64,000 bases of DNA from assembly GCF_013186535.1 (NCBI RefSeq), contig NZ_JABMCZ010000004.1:62001-126000 (forward strand), written 5' to 3'. Shown in pieces: positions 42,254 to 50,489 of this stretch. Every line of letters begins with the position of its first letter. Positions within the stretch are counted from its first letter, which is position 1. The position numbers and the translations under genes were made by a program. The notes under the pieces were generated by a model. That model did not search any database. It was not told the origin of the DNA and saw only the letters and a list, made by a program, of their open reading frames with translations. This stretch comes from Nocardia terpenica (GTDB lineage Bacteria; Actinomycetota; Actinomycetes; Mycobacteriales; Mycobacteriaceae).

Positions 42254-42856
42254 CTACGGATCGAGCAGCGCGGCGGCGGTCTCGATCAGGGCCGCGTCGG
42301 TCTCGGCGTCGGCGGCGTCGGCGATGCCCGAGCGGAACAGGGCCGCGCCCTCGATCACTACGGCGAATACCCGGGCACGAACCCGGCACTCCCGTTCGCT
42401 CAGGCCGGGATTGCGCGCGGCGATCACGCCCGCCACATGCGCCTGATAGGTGCGGTAGAAGTCGCGGACCGCCGTCGCCACCGTCTCGTCCCGGCCCGCC
42501 AGGGCCCACAGTTCGGTGTAGATCCGGACCATGCGCGGGTCGTCCTGCTCGGTGAGCAGCGTGCGGATCAGCGCCGGGGCGGGCTGTGCGGCCGCCGATT
42601 CCAGCAGCGGTCCCAGCCGGTGCATCGACTGCCCGAGCGCCCGGTGCAGCACCGCCGCCACCAGATCGGCCCGATTCGGGAAGTAGTACTGCAAATGCCC
42701 GAGCCGCACCCCGGCCGCGGTCGCGACCGCCCGCATGGTCAGCTCCCCGTGCCCGGCATCGACGAGAATCCGCTCGGCCACATCGAGCAACTCGGCCCGC
42801 CGCCGCGCGCCCTTCCCGGTCGCGGGCGGCCGGGCCGGGCTCGCCGCCTCACTCAC
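42254..42856 (-). CDS. TetR-family regulator
   Basis: A protein of 200 residues with the N-terminal HTH LTMRAVATAAGVRLGHLQYYF. The start GTG overlaps the stop of the upstream reductase gene (GTGA at 42853-42856), so they form an operon. It is the probable ligand-controlled repressor acting at the perfect palindrome 43944-43959 at the operon promoter. Confidence 0.9.
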   Translation of the reverse strand: MSEAASPARPPATGKGARRRAELLDVAERILVDAGHGELTMRAVATAAGVRLGHLQYYFPNRADLVAAVLHRALGQSMHRLGPLLESAAAQPAPALIRTLLTEQDDPRMVRIYTELWALAGRDETVATAVRDFYRTYQAHVAGVIAARNPGLSERECRVRARVFAVVIEGAALFRSGIADAADAETDAALIETAAALLDP

Positions 42857-43932
42857 GCGACCTGACCGATGTCGGCATCCGGTTCCACACTCACCCCGTA
42901 CTCGGCCAGCATGGGCGTCACCTTATCCGGCGTGGGTGTCTGCTCGGGGAACTGCACGCCCGCGCGCACCGGCGCACCGTCCAGCCCGAGCACCCGGTGC
43001 ACGCCCAGCAGCGCGCCCACCGCGGTCAGGTGCGCCTGCCCGGCCGGATCGGTCACCACCGCGCCGCCGGTGCGCCCGGCGTGGGTGACGTCGATGCGCA
43101 GGCTGGCGGTGCCGCCCGCACCGGGCGCGTACAGCAGCGCGCGGCGCATCGGGGTGAAGCGGTCGCCGCGGCCCCAGCGGAACAGGCCCAGGCGCTTCGC
43201 CGCCAGCAGCGCGGATGTCGATGCGCCCGAACTGAATCCGATCCGGGTGGTCGCGGTCGCGGTGCCCAGCGTCAGCGGCAGCGTGAACTGCTCCGGGGTG
43301 TCGATGCGCGCCACCCGGGTGACCCGGTCGCCGATGCGCACCCGCCGCACATCGCTGAGCGGCATGATCGTGCGCCGCCGCCCCGCCTCCACCACCTCGT
43401 AGTCCAGGCCGAGCCGATCCATGAATTCGACGGAATCGGCCCCGGCCCGATCGGCCAGATCCCAGCGGACGGCCACCTCGACGACGTCCGCGCCGCCGAG
43501 ACTCGCCGCCAGCTGCGCGGCGACCAGGCTGGTCACGCCGCCCATCCACGCCGAGGACAGCAGCACCGGCGCGGTCGGCCCGAGCAGCGCCGCCACCGTC
43601 GCGGCCCGCTGCATCCGGCTGGTCCAGCGGGTGATGTCGACGTACGGGACGCCTCCGGCCACGGCCGCCCGCAGCACCCGGTCGTCGGGATCGTTCACCA
43701 CGCCGACCACCGCCCGCACCGCGGCGCGGCAGGGCGCGGTCCCGGCCAGGTCCCAGACCTGCAGCGCCGCACCGGTTTCCGCGGCGACCTCGCGCCCGCG
43801 CTCGCGGCTGCGCCCGGTGAGCAGCAGGGGAAACCGCGGCGACAGCAGCCGCGCCAACTCGGCCCCGACCGTGCCGTAGCCGCCCACCAGCAGGACCGGC
43901 CCCTGGGGGTCGAGAGTCAATGCATCAGTCAT
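42853..43932 (-). CDS. NAD(P)-binding saccharopine dehydrogenase-like protein
   Basis: A protein of 359 residues. The N-terminal Rossmann motif VLLVGGYGTVGAELARLL and VVNDPDDRVLRAAVAGGVPYVDITRW are typical of the saccharopine dehydrogenase-like reductases. The second half is a diverged catalytic domain. The substrate is unknown; in other genomes relatives are trans-acting enoyl reductases or unannotated. ATG 43932 is 7 nt after TATAGT, a leaderless start, and that -10 box touches a perfect TetR-type palindrome. The TetR gene is co-translated downstream. Confidence 0.8.
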   Translation of the reverse strand: MTDALTLDPQGPVLLVGGYGTVGAELARLLSPRFPLLLTGRSRERGREVAAETGAALQVWDLAGTAPCRAAVRAVVGVVNDPDDRVLRAAVAGGVPYVDITRWTSRMQRAATVAALLGPTAPVLLSSAWMGGVTSLVAAQLAASLGGADVVEVAVRWDLADRAGADSVEFMDRLGLDYEVVEAGRRRTIMPLSDVRRVRIGDRVTRVARIDTPEQFTLPLTLGTATATTRIGFSSGASTSALLAAKRLGLFRWGRGDRFTPMRRALLYAPGAGGTASLRIDVTHAGRTGGAVVTDPAGQAHLTAVGALLGVHRVLGLDGAPVRAGVQFPEQTPTPDKVTPMLAEYGVSVEPDADIGQVA

Positions 43933-43943
43933 GATGAGCACTA

Positions 43944-43959
43944 TAGGTCAATTGACCTA
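43944..43959. promoter_or_regulatory. Perfect 16-bp operator at the reductase-TetR promoter
   Basis: TAGGTCAATTGACCTA is a perfect palindrome. Its right end overlaps the -10 box TATAGT (43940-43945 read on the minus strand), so a bound repressor would shut the promoter. The co-transcribed TetR protein is the obvious candidate. Confidence 0.75.
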
Positions 43960-44014
43960 AATGGCTGGTAGTGAGACCTAGCACTCTCCTTCTTGCGGTC
44001 GGTATACGTATAAA

Positions 44015-44020
44015 TATAAT
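44015..44020 (+). promoter_or_regulatory. Consensus -10 box of the small Cys/His protein gene
   Basis: TATAAT exactly matches the sigma-70 consensus. It ends 6 nt before ATG 44027, with TTGCGG 16 bp further upstream as a -35. Perfect -10 boxes are rare in this GC-rich window, so the gene may be strongly and leaderlessly expressed. Confidence 0.75.
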
Positions 44021-44026
44021 AGGGAG

Positions 44027-44317
44027 ATGTTCGATCCGATCAGCCTTGCCGTCGGCGCCGGACTCGTCGGCGCCGGATGGGTATTCGGCCGCATGAGCCG
44101 CCGCAATCGCGTTGCCGCCGTGGAGAAGTCGCCCGCACCCTGTGGCTGCGGCCACGACCTGGCCGTGCACGATCGGGAGTCCGGCGTCTGCCACGCCGAG
44201 TTCTCCCGCAAGGCCAACGGAATGCGGGAGTGGGTGCGCTGCCCGTGTCACCGCTACACCGGCCCGACCCCGCTCGACGAGTTCTTCACGCCGCAGGCCC
44301 TACCGCCGATCGGCTGA
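44027..44317 (+). CDS. Small membrane-anchored Cys/His-rich protein
   Basis: A protein of 96 residues. Residues 6-22 are a single membrane segment (SLAVGAGLVGAGWVFG). The soluble part holds CGCGHDLAVHD, then CHAEF and RCPCHRYTG: five cysteines and several histidines in pairs, suggesting one or two zinc sites. I recognise no named family. It could be a membrane-bound zinc-binding or redox-sensing protein. It has a consensus promoter and a leaderless start, and is divergent from the reductase-TetR operon. Confidence 0.7.
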   Translation: MFDPISLAVGAGLVGAGWVFGRMSRRNRVAAVEKSPAPCGCGHDLAVHDRESGVCHAEFSRKANGMREWVRCPCHRYTGPTPLDEFFTPQALPPIG

Positions 44318-44405
44318 TCCCGGCCAAATGCACGCCGGGATGACGAGGGCAGAGCGCGCCGGGATGACGAGGGCGGAGCATGCCGGGATGACGAGAGTGG
44401 AGCAC
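44317..44405. repeat. Repeat locus 4: hairpin and 24-bp tandem array
   Basis: GATCCCGGCC...CGCCGGGAT (44317-44342) is a hairpin that overlaps the end of the preceding gene. It is followed by three copies of a 24-bp unit (core GCCGGGATGACGAGGGC, 44332-44403). Both period and core match the larger array at 62.8-63.1 kb. Confidence 0.75.
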
Positions 44406-44474
44406 ACTTCGCGGGCTATCGAGTAGCGCGTTAACTATTCTCGAGCTATCCTTTCGTTCGACAGGGAGGTAGCC

Positions 44475-44954
44475 GTGGAACTCGATGATCCGCTGCGGCT
44501 GGAGCGGCAGGTGTGTTTCGCGATCGCGGTCGCCAACCGCTCCGTGCTGGCGATCTATCGCCCGCTGCTGGAACCGCTGGGGCTCACGCATCCGCAATAC
44601 CTGGTGATGCTCGCGCTGTGGGGTGATGCGCCGATGTCGGTGAGGGACATCGGCGAGTCCGTGCAGCTCGACTCGCCGACCCTGTCACCGTTGTTGAAGC
44701 GGCTCGAGGCGGCGGGCTACATCACCCGCCGCCGCGACCGCAACGACGAGCGCAACCTCGTCGTCGACCTGACCCCCGTGGGCCGCGACCTGCGGCGGCA
44801 GGCCGAGCGGATTCCGCCCGCGGTGGTCGAGCGGCTCGGCGTGAGCCTGGCCGACCTCGAGGAGCTGCGCGATGTTCTCACCCGAGTCAACGCGGCCGCC
44901 CGCCGGGCGGTGACGCCCGCGCCCGCCGACACCCCGACAGGAGAGCGGCAATGA
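44475..44954 (+). CDS. MarR/OhrR-type regulator
   Basis: A protein of 159 residues. The N-terminus LRLERQVCFAIAVANRSVLAIY resembles OhrR, whose reactive cysteine (here C14) senses organic peroxides. YLVMLALWGDAPMSVRDIGE and SPLLKRLEAAGYITRRRD form the winged helix. GTG 44475 has AGGGAGG upstream. It is co-translated with a DUF5313 protein rather than with the usual Ohr peroxidase, so the signal may differ. An AT-rich, partly symmetric stretch around 44432-44452 could be its operator. Confidence 0.82.
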   Translation: MELDDPLRLERQVCFAIAVANRSVLAIYRPLLEPLGLTHPQYLVMLALWGDAPMSVRDIGESVQLDSPTLSPLLKRLEAAGYITRRRDRNDERNLVVDLTPVGRDLRRQAERIPPAVVERLGVSLADLEELRDVLTRVNAAARRAVTPAPADTPTGERQ

Positions 44955-45340
44955 CCCGAGAACGACGGCGGCCCAACCCGATTCAGTGGCTCGGCTATGC
45001 CTGCGGCCGGCGCCTGCCCGATTCCATGCAGGACTGGGTGCGCAACGATCTCACCGGAAGGTCCGCCGTCGCACGGCATCTGGTGCGCGGCATGGTGCCG
45101 CTGCTTCCCATCTTCGCGGCATTCCTGCTGTTCCCCGGCGCGCTGTGGCTGCGCGGTTCGATGATCCTGCTGGCGGTGCTGCTGGCGGTATTCTATTCGG
45201 TGGCCTACATGCCGATGAACCGCGCGCACCGGCTCGCGAAGCACGGTCTGCCACCGGATCTGGAGAATTCCACCGTCGTCGCCCGCCGCGCGGCCGAACG
45301 CGCGGCCTACGAGGCCCGCCATCCGCGCTCGGCGGCCTGA
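44951..45340 (+). CDS. DUF5313 family membrane protein
   Basis: A protein of 129 residues whose ATG overlaps the MarR stop. RPNPIQWLGYACGRRLPDSMQDWV is a DUF5313 signature found in mycobacteria and Nocardia. Two predicted membrane helices (about 48-70 and 72-92) are followed by a charged tail. It is in the cytoplasmic membrane with unknown role; co-expression with an OhrR-like sensor hints at a stress function. Confidence 0.78.
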   Translation: MTRERRRPNPIQWLGYACGRRLPDSMQDWVRNDLTGRSAVARHLVRGMVPLLPIFAAFLLFPGALWLRGSMILLAVLLAVFYSVAYMPMNRAHRLAKHGLPPDLENSTVVARRAAERAAYEARHPRSAA

Positions 45341-45499
45341 ATCAGCGGATTCTGTGTGATCTCACAGCGAGTCGGGGTCGCGTATTCCGCCGAATCACAA
45401 TGGATTCGATGACGGGGCGCGAGGATGGCGCAGGGGGATACCGTGTTTGGTGCGTACGACCACCTCGAGCAGTACTCGGTATGAAAGTGCAGGGCCATC

Positions 45500-46726
45500 A
45501 TGACCAGCACCCCGTCGGCCGGGATCCCGACCCTGTCCGGGCGGCCGGTGGCCGCCTCGCTGCGTGACGCCTGGGGGTTGTCGCGGCAGCTGGTCGAGCA
45601 TTTCATCGAGCACGTCGCCTCCTGCGGCACCCTGCCCGACGACGTGCTGCACGGCGACGTCGTCACCGTCACCCGGGTCTGTGTCGAGCTGGCCACCAGC
45701 ATGTTCGACGGGCGCGACACCGCCGAGCAGGTCGCCCGCGTGCGCGCCGCCGCCACCGAGTGGGCCCGCGAGGGCATTCCCATCGACACCATCCAGCGCG
45801 CCGTGTTCGAGGGCGTCACCATCTGTTTCGATCTGGTGTTCGCGCAGGCGACCGCCGACGACCACGCGGTGGTGGTACCCACCGCGCGGCGGCTGCTGGA
45901 GGTCTTCGACGCCATCGCCTCGGCCGTGTCGCTGGCCTACGTCAAGGAGTTCCGCGCCGTGGTGAGCGAGCACCACACCGCGGTGCACACGCTCACCTCC
46001 GCGCTGCTCGGCGGCCACCCCACCGCGACCATGGCCCGCGAGTGCGGGCTCGAGATCGCGCCCGCGTATCACGTACTGGCACTATCGATTCCGCCGCATC
46101 GCGACGAGGGCGATCCGCGCATCGACGGCAGGGTGGTCGCGCGCCGAAAACTCAGGCGGGTGCAGGCGGAACTGGCCACCCGGTGCGGCGAGTCCGCGCT
46201 GTCGCTGCTCAGCGTCGACGGTGGCACCATCCTGTTACCCGCGCCCGAATTCGACGACGACCGGCTCGACGATCTGACCGCCCGCCTGGCCCGCGCCGCG
46301 CAGGTGCCGATCCGGGCCACCGTGGTGCACGCCGCCCCCGAGGAGGTGCCCGGCGCGGCCGATCGGGCGCACGAACTGCTCGACATCGTGCACCGGCTCG
46401 ACTGCGTGCCCGGCCTCTACCGCTTCGACGATCTGGCCCTCGAATACCAGCTCACCCGGCCCGGCCCCGGCCGCGAATACCTGGGCTCGCTGCTGGATTC
46501 GCTCGACGACTATCCCGATCTGCTGGTCACCCTGCAACGGCACATCGCCAACAATATGAACCGGCAGCGCACCGCGCGCACCCTGCACGTGCACACCAAC
46601 ACCATCGACTACCGGCTCAAGCGGGTGGGGCAGCTGACCGGTTTCGACCCGAATCAGCCGTCGGGCCTGTGGTATCTGCGCTCGGCGCTGGTGGCGCGCA
46701 GCTACCGGAGCGTCCGAGGCGGATGA
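45500..46726 (+). CDS. PucR-like helix-turn-helix regulator, paralog 1
   Basis: A protein of 408 residues. An N-terminal helical domain (about 20-170) is followed by a GGDEF-like/diverged middle, and the C-terminus RTARTLHVHTNTIDYRLKRVGQL is the PucR-type HTH. A near copy lies at 58.6-59.8 kb. The segments AVVSEHHTAVHTLTSALLGG and RYFDD-type RFDDLALEYQLTRPGPGR are almost identical between them. Ligand and targets are unknown. ATG 45500 has only a weak GCAGGG site. Confidence 0.85.
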   Translation: MTSTPSAGIPTLSGRPVAASLRDAWGLSRQLVEHFIEHVASCGTLPDDVLHGDVVTVTRVCVELATSMFDGRDTAEQVARVRAAATEWAREGIPIDTIQRAVFEGVTICFDLVFAQATADDHAVVVPTARRLLEVFDAIASAVSLAYVKEFRAVVSEHHTAVHTLTSALLGGHPTATMARECGLEIAPAYHVLALSIPPHRDEGDPRIDGRVVARRKLRRVQAELATRCGESALSLLSVDGGTILLPAPEFDDDRLDDLTARLARAAQVPIRATVVHAAPEEVPGAADRAHELLDIVHRLDCVPGLYRFDDLALEYQLTRPGPGREYLGSLLDSLDDYPDLLVTLQRHIANNMNRQRTARTLHVHTNTIDYRLKRVGQLTGFDPNQPSGLWYLRSALVARSYRSVRGG

Positions 46727-46845
46727 TCGGCGCCCGGCCCGCGCGATTGTCGGATTCCACGACGCGACCGGTCTTTCCTGTCGGATTTCGGCGCCGTACC
46801 GCGCCGTAGGTGCCGACCGTGCCCGCCGCCGGTACGTTGGCGATT

Positions 46846-47745
46846 ATGCGTACCGATGGGGATTCCTGGGACATCACCACCAGCGTGGGGTCCACCGCGC
46901 TGTTCGTCGCCGCGGCCCGCGCCCTGGCCGCGCGCGAGCCCGATCCGCTGGCCGTCGACCCGTTCGCCGAGGTCTTCGTCCGCGCCGCGGGCAGGGAGTG
47001 GGTCGAGCTGCTGGAGGACAAGAACCCCGAACATCCGCTGTTCGACCCGAATTTCGGCATACCCTTCCGACTGTTCCAGGCGGCGCGCACCCGCTACTTC
47101 GACGCGTACTTCCGGGAGGCGGTCGCCGCCGGGGTGCGGCAGGTGGTGATCCTGGCCGCGGGCCTGGATTCGCGCGCCTACCGGCTGCCCTGGCCGGACG
47201 GCACCGTGATCTACGAGCTCGACCGGCCGCAGGTGCTGGAATTCAAGCGCGAGACCCTGAGCGCGCACGGCGACAAGCCGCTCGCGCAGCGCCGCGAGGT
47301 GGCGGCCGACCTGCGCGAGGACTGGCGCAAGGCGCTGCGCGACAGCGGTTTCGACCCGTCGCAGCCCACCGCCTGGCTGATCGAGGGACTGGTGATCTAC
47401 CTCCCCGCCGCCGCCGTCGACCAGCTGTACACCGATATCGAGCAGGTGAGCGCCCCCGGCAGCCGGGTCGCCATCGAGCAGATGGAGCAGCTGTCGGAGG
47501 CCGCCCGCGCGGTCTTCACCGGCAACCCCGACGACTCGGCCGAGGCCCGCACCGAATGGTTCCAGCTGATCTACAACGACCAGCGCACCGACGCCGCCCA
47601 GTGGTTCGCCGACCGCGGCTGGCACGCCGACCACATCGACCTATCGGATTACATTCGCGCCCAGGGCCGCTCACTCCCCGACCCCACCCCCGGCACCCCC
47701 CAAATATCCGACCTGGTCAGCCTGGTCACAGTCGTACGCCCCTGA
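46846..47745 (+). CDS. SAM-dependent methyltransferase, TIGR00027 family
   Basis: A protein of 299 residues of the actinobacterial LCMT-like type. DITTSVGSTALFVAAARA starts the chain, ARTRYFDAYFREAVAAGVRQ and VVILAAGLDSRAYRL carry the SAM site, and LIEGLVIYLPAAAVDQL is the family hallmark. Substrates are unknown; these are numerous in mycobacteria and Nocardia. ATG 46846 is 7 nt after TACGTT, a leaderless start. Confidence 0.92.
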   Translation: MRTDGDSWDITTSVGSTALFVAAARALAAREPDPLAVDPFAEVFVRAAGREWVELLEDKNPEHPLFDPNFGIPFRLFQAARTRYFDAYFREAVAAGVRQVVILAAGLDSRAYRLPWPDGTVIYELDRPQVLEFKRETLSAHGDKPLAQRREVAADLREDWRKALRDSGFDPSQPTAWLIEGLVIYLPAAAVDQLYTDIEQVSAPGSRVAIEQMEQLSEAARAVFTGNPDDSAEARTEWFQLIYNDQRTDAAQWFADRGWHADHIDLSDYIRAQGRSLPDPTPGTPQISDLVSLVTVVRP

Positions 47746-47782
47746 GCCGCAACATATCCGGATCCCCTACGTATCCACACTC

Positions 47783-47844
47783 GGTCCCGGCGTGCTTTTG
47801 GCCGGGACCTCCCGCAAGATTCCGGCCAAAAGCGTGCCGGAATC
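47783..47844. repeat. Repeat locus 5: mirrored hairpin pair
   Basis: Two perfect 9-bp hairpins: GGTCCCGGC...GCCGGGACC (47783-47791/47801-47809) and GATTCCGGC...GCCGGAATC (47818-47826/47836-47844). The central segments are CGTGCTTTTG-like and its reverse. Together they form a mirror-image element between two convergent genes, about 40 bp after the methyltransferase stop. Confidence 0.8.
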
Positions 47845-47852
47845 ACAGACAA

Positions 47853-48095
47853 TCACAGCCGGACCTCCTCGCGGAGCGAGGTCGGCACCGGGGGCGGCGT
47901 GAACAGCGGCGATATCAGCGGAAGCGGTGTGACGGCGGGTCTTTCGGGCGCCGTCCGCACGTGCGATCCCAGGAGGATCAGCGCGAGCGCCACGAGCGCG
48001 ACGGCGAATGCCAGGCGCATGCCGACCACGATCCGGTTGCGGCGGTTGTGGTCCCGCTGCGGCCCGGGTCTGCCCGGGTGGTCGTCCGTCCCCAT
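47853..48095 (-). CDS. Small single-pass membrane protein
   Basis: A protein of 80 residues. A charged N-terminus (GRPGPQRDHNRRNR) is followed by one membrane helix (about 23-43) and a proline-rich outer segment. ATG 48095 has GAGGGGGG upstream. It starts 33 bp after the stop of the HNH-like lipoprotein gene and is likely in the same operon; it may help that protein at the cell surface. Confidence 0.65.
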   Translation of the reverse strand: MGTDDHPGRPGPQRDHNRRNRIVVGMRLAFAVALVALALILLGSHVRTAPERPAVTPLPLISPLFTPPPVPTSLREEVRL

Positions 48096-48128
48096 CGTCC
48101 CCCCTCGTTCTCGATGCCCGTGCGGCGG

Positions 48129-48779
48129 TTACTTGCCGTCGGGGTGACCGACGGTGGCCAGCGCGGTGGTCCAGTCGGTGGCGATGGCGTCCTGCGCGGC
48201 GGTGAGCGCCACCTTGCCGCCGCACACCAGCGAGTGCAGCCGGTTCTCCACGGTGTCCTTCGGGTTGGTGGGACCCGAGCCGGACCGGTGGCCGGGGGAG
48301 GGCGGCTCCACCCACAGATTGCGCGGATCATCGGGATCCCCACCGAGTTCCAGCGACACCAGGTGGTCGTACTCAGCATCGCGCAGCGGGCCGGTGAAGG
48401 CGTAGGACTTGGCGTTGGCGTCCTTCTCCCGATCGGTCACGTTCGCCGGGGGCCGGATCGAGGAGGTGTAGCCGCTGCGGCAGATGGTGTCGGCGATGGT
48501 GTTCGCGGATACCTTGGGGTTCACCGCCCCGGGCGTGCAGGCCGGGTCGGGGAGCGGTTGCCCGTCACCGGTCTTGCGGTAGTGGCAGCCGCCGGGCGCG
48601 GGCTGCTGCTGCACGATATAGGTTCCCGACGGGCCGGGACCGACCGGTACGTGCCCGGCCGGGCGGTCCGCCGAGTGCGGTGTCGTCGCCTGGACGACCG
48701 ACTTCGAATCCTGGTGGGAGCAGCCACCGATGGCCAGCGGCAGCAGGAGAGCTACCGCCACGAGAGCGCGCGCAGACAT
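48129..48779 (-). CDS. Secreted HNH-like lipoprotein
   Basis: A protein of 216 residues. A signal peptide ends in IGGC, a lipobox. The core EYDHLVSLELGGDPDDPRNLW with NPKDTVENRLHSLVCGG has the D-H...N...N layout of HNH nucleases. Four cysteines suggest two disulfides. It may be a surface nuclease; catalytic identity is inferred from these residues only. It is the second HNH-type lipoprotein in the window (the first is at 28.2-29.0 kb), but the two are not close copies. Confidence 0.7.
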   Translation of the reverse strand: MSARALVAVALLLPLAIGGCSHQDSKSVVQATTPHSADRPAGHVPVGPGPSGTYIVQQQPAPGGCHYRKTGDGQPLPDPACTPGAVNPKVSANTIADTICRSGYTSSIRPPANVTDREKDANAKSYAFTGPLRDAEYDHLVSLELGGDPDDPRNLWVEPPSPGHRSGSGPTNPKDTVENRLHSLVCGGKVALTAAQDAIATDWTTALATVGHPDGK

Positions 48780-48914
48780 GACTTCCTCGGGGCCGAACCT
48801 TCATCAGCTACCAATTGTGGGGCATGGCAGCCGAATCCGGGGCGGCTCGGGGAAGGGGGGAATACCGCTACCGTTCCGTCACGTCACGAAATCGTCTCCG
48901 GCGGAACGGGTGCG

Positions 48915-49214
48915 TCACGATCCGATAATGGAATTCATAATGGTTCCGGCGCTGGTGGCGACGACCCCGCCGACCAGGGCGCCCGCGATCATCTTCGGCG
49001 ACTGCAACGCCCCGCCGCTCCACTTCTCCCAGGCGAACCGTCCCCCCGCGTAGATGATGGCGGTGGTGCCGGACAGCAGTACGAACCAGGTGAAGTACCG
49101 CACCAACTTCATGATCTTGTCCGCCGCCGGGGGTGTTTCCGGCGTCGGGTTCGTGATCTGGGCGAGTACGAATTCGTATGCGGCCGTGATGATCATGATC
49201 AACTCGTTCGGCAT
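48915..49214 (-). CDS. Small two-helix membrane protein, pilin/TrbC-like shape
   Basis: A protein of 99 residues from ATG 49214 (an in-frame GTG at 49262 would add 16). Two membrane segments, about 36-54 and 73-95, are separated by a short basic/aromatic loop (FAWEKWSGG). The length and layout resemble VirB2/TrbC-like or other small conjugation-associated proteins, but no transfer genes are next to it, so I do not claim that function. Confidence 0.6.
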   Translation of the reverse strand: MPNELIMIITAAYEFVLAQITNPTPETPPAADKIMKLVRYFTWFVLLSGTTAIIYAGGRFAWEKWSGGALQSPKMIAGALVGGVVATSAGTIMNSIIGS

Positions 49215-49308
49215 GACGATGCGACGTCCACCATGGTATGACCGCGAGCTGTGATCGGACACAGGTTTCCCGGTCGGTAACTACGAATATAGCGACCGAC
49301 CGGCACGA

Positions 49309-49506
49309 TTAATCGTAGTCGAGCCCCGCTGACAAATACGCCGCCGCGGCGATCCACTGACGGCACCCGACATGACGATCGTGGGTGCGCAGGATGGCTC
49401 TGGCCCGGCGGTAAGTGAGATCCCGTGGTTCCACCGCGCAGTCATCCGAAGTGTCGGCGCTGCCGATGAAATCGCATGTACCCGAATGCTGGAGCAGTTG
49501 GTTCAT
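49309..49506 (-). CDS. Small protein of the second XRE/DUF397 module, promoter A
   Basis: A protein of 65 residues (MNQLLQHSGTCDFIG...) with three cysteines and a basic, alpha-type second half (YRRARAILRTHDRHVG). AGAGG lies 7 nt before ATG 49506. No family recognised. About 93 nt upstream starts a promoter that is nearly identical over 50 bp to the one serving the small gene at 52267-52518, so the two genes should be co-regulated. Confidence 0.65.
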   Translation of the reverse strand: MNQLLQHSGTCDFIGSADTSDDCAVEPRDLTYRRARAILRTHDRHVGCRQWIAAAAYLSAGLDYD

Positions 49507-49605
49507 GGGATGCCTCTGCCGTTTCGCGAAGGGTAACGGTGGTGGCGACGTTGGCTCGGGGCTCCCATCGGATCCGGCGCTGACCGGCCATCCTCGTCGC
49601 AGACG

Positions 49606-49651
49606 AGTTTAGGTTTGCGGACAGTGCAGATGCAAGCACATCTGCACTGTC
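49606..49651 (-). promoter_or_regulatory. Promoter A with 16-bp module site
   Basis: Read on the minus strand: TTGCAT (49630-49635), 18-bp spacer, TAAACT (49606-49611). The -35 box lies within RTGCAAGNACATCYGC (49630-49645, written on the plus strand). A perfect 13-bp inverted repeat, GACAGTGCAGATG/CATCTGCACTGTC (49620-49632/49639-49651), surrounds it. Drives the small gene starting at 49506. Confidence 0.7.
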
Positions 49652-49691
49652 GCACGGCGCGTCGCTCCGGAATGTATCCGTCAGGCGTAAT

Positions 49692-50489
49692 TCAGGGCTT
49701 GCGTGCCACCCCGCCGTAGGCGGCGACATCGCGAACGGTCGCCAGCTCGATTTCGGGCCGCCGCCAGTGGGTGATCTTGCCGAAGCCGGGCTCCAGCAGC
49801 TCGAGCCCGTCGAAAACGCCCCTCAGCTGGTCCTGGGTGCGGGGAATGTAGGGCACGCCGCCCGATTTGGCGTATTCCTCGCACATTCGGACGTAATAGG
49901 GACTGTCGGTGGTGCCGTCCCAATACACCAGATGACTGCCGGACGGCACCGCCGCCATCACGGTGCGCACGATCCGCAGCAGATCGTCGTAGGTCTGCGC
50001 ATGGCCGAGCACACCCATGAACATCACGCCGACGGGCTGGGTGAGGTTCAGGATGTTGTGGGCCGCGTCGAGGATCTGCTCGGGCGTGTTGAAGTCGGCC
50101 TCGATATAGGTGGTGACGCCCTCGTCCGTGGTACTGGTCAGTAGGGCCCGGGCGTGGGTGAGCACCAGGGGATCGTTGTCCACGTAGACAATTCGGGCAT
50201 CCGGGGCAATGCTCTGCGCCACCTCGTGGGTGTTCTGCATGGTGGGCAGGCCGGTGCCGATGTCGAGAAACTGGCGAATGCCCACCTCTCCGGCCAGATG
50301 GCTGACCGCGCGAATGAGGAACTTGCGGCTCTCGGTCGCCATCTCGCCGATATCGGGATCGATCTCCAGGCTGGCATCGCCGACCTGTCGATCGATGTCG
50401 TAATTGTCCTGACCGCCCATCCAGTAGTTCCAGATTCGTGCGGAATGCGGGATGTCGGTGCGGATCTCGGTGTTGTGCCCTGTGGGCAT
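49692..50489 (-). CDS. SAM-dependent methyltransferase, SAV2177/DUF574 family
   Basis: A protein of 265 residues. SARIWNYWMGGQDNYDIDRQ is the family entry motif and QFLDIGTGLPTMQNTHEVAQ the SAM-binding loop, followed by VYVDNDPLVLTHARALL. Such proteins are abundant in Streptomyces and Nocardia near XRE/DUF397 genes; substrates are unknown. ATG 50489 has GAGGAG 7 nt upstream. A predicted promoter (B) about 280 bp upstream shares the 16-bp module site; the long leader has no identified content. Confidence 0.92.
   Translation of the reverse strand: MPTGHNTEIRTDIPHSARIWNYWMGGQDNYDIDRQVGDASLEIDPDIGEMATESRKFLIRAVSHLAGEVGIRQFLDIGTGLPTMQNTHEVAQSIAPDARIVYVDNDPLVLTHARALLTSTTDEGVTTYIEADFNTPEQILDAAHNILNLTQPVGVMFMGVLGHAQTYDDLLRIVRTVMAAVPSGSHLVYWDGTTDSPYYVRMCEEYAKSGGVPYIPRTQDQLRGVFDGLELLEPGFGKITHWRRPEIELATVRDVAAYGGVARKP

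Noticed and set aside
45355..45366. TGTGA-TC-TCACA, resembling a CRP site
   Set aside because: The spacing is 2 bp, not the 6 bp required for CRP-type sites.
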